From NCBI GenBank assembly GCA_031359995.1, contig JANMAT010000045.1, positions 1-6,073 on the forward strand: 6,073 bases of DNA, read 5' to 3'. Shown piece after piece: positions 5,637 through 6,073 of the stretch. Made by a program: the position numbers and the translations under genes. The stretch is from JANMAT01 sp031359995 (lineage in GTDB: Bacteria; Actinomycetota; Acidimicrobiia; Acidimicrobiales; Ilumatobacteraceae). Position 1 is the stretch's first letter, and every line of letters starts with the position of its first letter. The notes under the pieces are model-generated. The model was not told the DNA's origin, made no database searches, and saw only the letters and a list, made by a program, of their open reading frames with translations.

Positions 5637-5662
5637 CAGACGGGTACGACGACCCCCGTCTG
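5637..5662 (+). terminator. Terminator-like hairpin after the amidase
   Basis: CAGACGGG (5637-5644) pairs perfectly with CCCGTCTG (5655-5662) across a ten-base loop, starting 11 bases after the amidase stop. There is no T-run, as is usual in this kind of genome. It likely ends the nitroreductase-amidase transcript. Confidence 0.5.
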
Positions 5663-5670
5663 ATCGGCAT

Positions 5671-5684
5671 GGGACGATGGACCC
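5671..5684. promoter_or_regulatory. Possible DosR/DevR-like box upstream of the PPOX gene
   Basis: GGGACGATGGACCC lies 40 bases before the start codon of the PPOX-fold gene. It fits the pattern GGGAC-N4-G-x-CCC, which is the conserved core of DosR/DevR hypoxia-response boxes in actinobacteria, with one deviation in the second half (GACCC for GTCCC). An approximate palindrome like this can arise by chance in GC-rich DNA, so the call is tentative. Confidence 0.3.
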
Positions 5685-5723
5685 TAGACGTACCCGGGGC
5701 GGTTCCCGGCAGACTCAAATGTC

Positions 5724-6073
5724 ATGGGGAGCGCTCGCGACAGCAACGGTCTGGTCGTCCTCGACCGGGACGCCTGCCTGCAGATGCTCGCCACGCGCCA
5801 CGTCGCCAGCGTGGCCATCACCGACGGCGCGCTACCCCTGGTGCTGCCGGCCATGTACCTGCTGAAGGGTGACGAGATCTACGTGGCCGCCGACCGCAAC
5901 GGCATCCTCGGACGTCGCCTGCCCGACAACATCGTGTCGCTGTGCGTACACGACATCGACGACTCGTTCGCGTCGGGATGGAACGTCACCGTGACCAGCC
6001 AGGCCCGCCTGGTCGATGGCGCGACGGCGCGCTGCCTCGACCGGTTGTTCCCCCTGTGGGGACGCTCGGGCGA
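5724..6073 (+). CDS. PPOX-fold (pyridoxamine 5'-phosphate oxidase-like) protein, 3' end cut
   Basis: The frame opens at 5724 and runs for 116 codons to the right edge. It has the FMN-binding split-barrel pattern: CLQMLATRHVASVAITDGALPLVLPAMY (19-45), a second strand EIYVAADRNG, then SLCVHDIDD and the conserved GWNVTVTSQARLV (85-97). This matches the pyridoxamine-phosphate-oxidase-like family of small flavin or F420 proteins, most of which are not true PdxH and have unknown substrates. The start has no Shine-Dalgarno; TCAAAT (5715-5720) is a possible -10 that would give an almost leaderless message, but this is weak. It is separated from the amidase by 98 bases with a terminator-like hairpin, so it is probably an independent unit. 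Confidence 0.88.
   Translation, partial: MGSARDSNGLVVLDRDACLQMLATRHVASVAITDGALPLVLPAMYLLKGDEIYVAADRNGILGRRLPDNIVSLCVHDIDDSFASGWNVTVTSQARLVDGATARCLDRLFPLWGRSG

Noticed and set aside
1..6073. CRISPR array, insertion sequence, phage or toxin-antitoxin module
   Set aside because: No regularly spaced repeats, transposase, integrase or small paired toxin-antitoxin genes are visible on either strand.

Overview
This is a 6.07-kb, high-GC window with tightly packed protein genes, short intergenic gaps and few clear Shine-Dalgarno sites. A DDN-type (F420-dependent) nitroreductase, a WHG-type TetR regulator and a PPOX-fold protein all point to an actinobacterium, perhaps an uncultured one such as Acidimicrobiia. 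The phylum is inferred from gene content; the exact lineage cannot be read from the window.

Left part (1-3590, all on the minus strand). In transcription order: a TetR-family regulator (3590-2895) closed by a strong hairpin; a 200-base intergenic region with several mutually compatible hairpins and a tRNA-like T-arm/ACCA end; a PhnB-like VOC protein (2693-2232); a glutathione peroxidase (2166-1699); a perfect 16-bp inverted repeat; a zinc nucleoside deaminase (1649-1182); a pentapeptide-repeat/DinB protein (1161-445); and an unrecognised protein cut by the left edge (424-1). The last three are about 20 bases apart and look like one transcript.

The main result is the glutathione peroxidase. 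Its reading frame is interrupted by an in-frame TGA (2061-2059) exactly where the family has its catalytic Cys or selenocysteine. A stem-loop with the ten-base core GCAGGTCTGC follows at the right distance; as I recall it, this is the apical core of the Escherichia coli fdhF SECIS. The gene is best read as one 155-residue selenoprotein. A standard ORF caller would split it into two fragments or call it a pseudogene.

Right part (3709-6073, plus strand). A DDN-type nitroreductase and an amidase-signature hydrolase, 9 bases apart, form a small operon divergent from the TetR gene. The 118-base divergent region holds two copies of GATCAGTGA in inverted orientation, likely TetR operators. A terminator-like hairpin follows the amidase. 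The window ends inside a PPOX/split-barrel FMN-binding protein whose upstream region has a sequence resembling a DosR/DevR box.

The theme is redox and small-molecule detoxification (peroxidase, F420 reductase, PPOX protein, amidase, VOC protein), but no multi-gene defence or mobile system is visible. The selenocysteine machinery (selA, selB, selC, selD) is not in this window and would have to be elsewhere in the genome.
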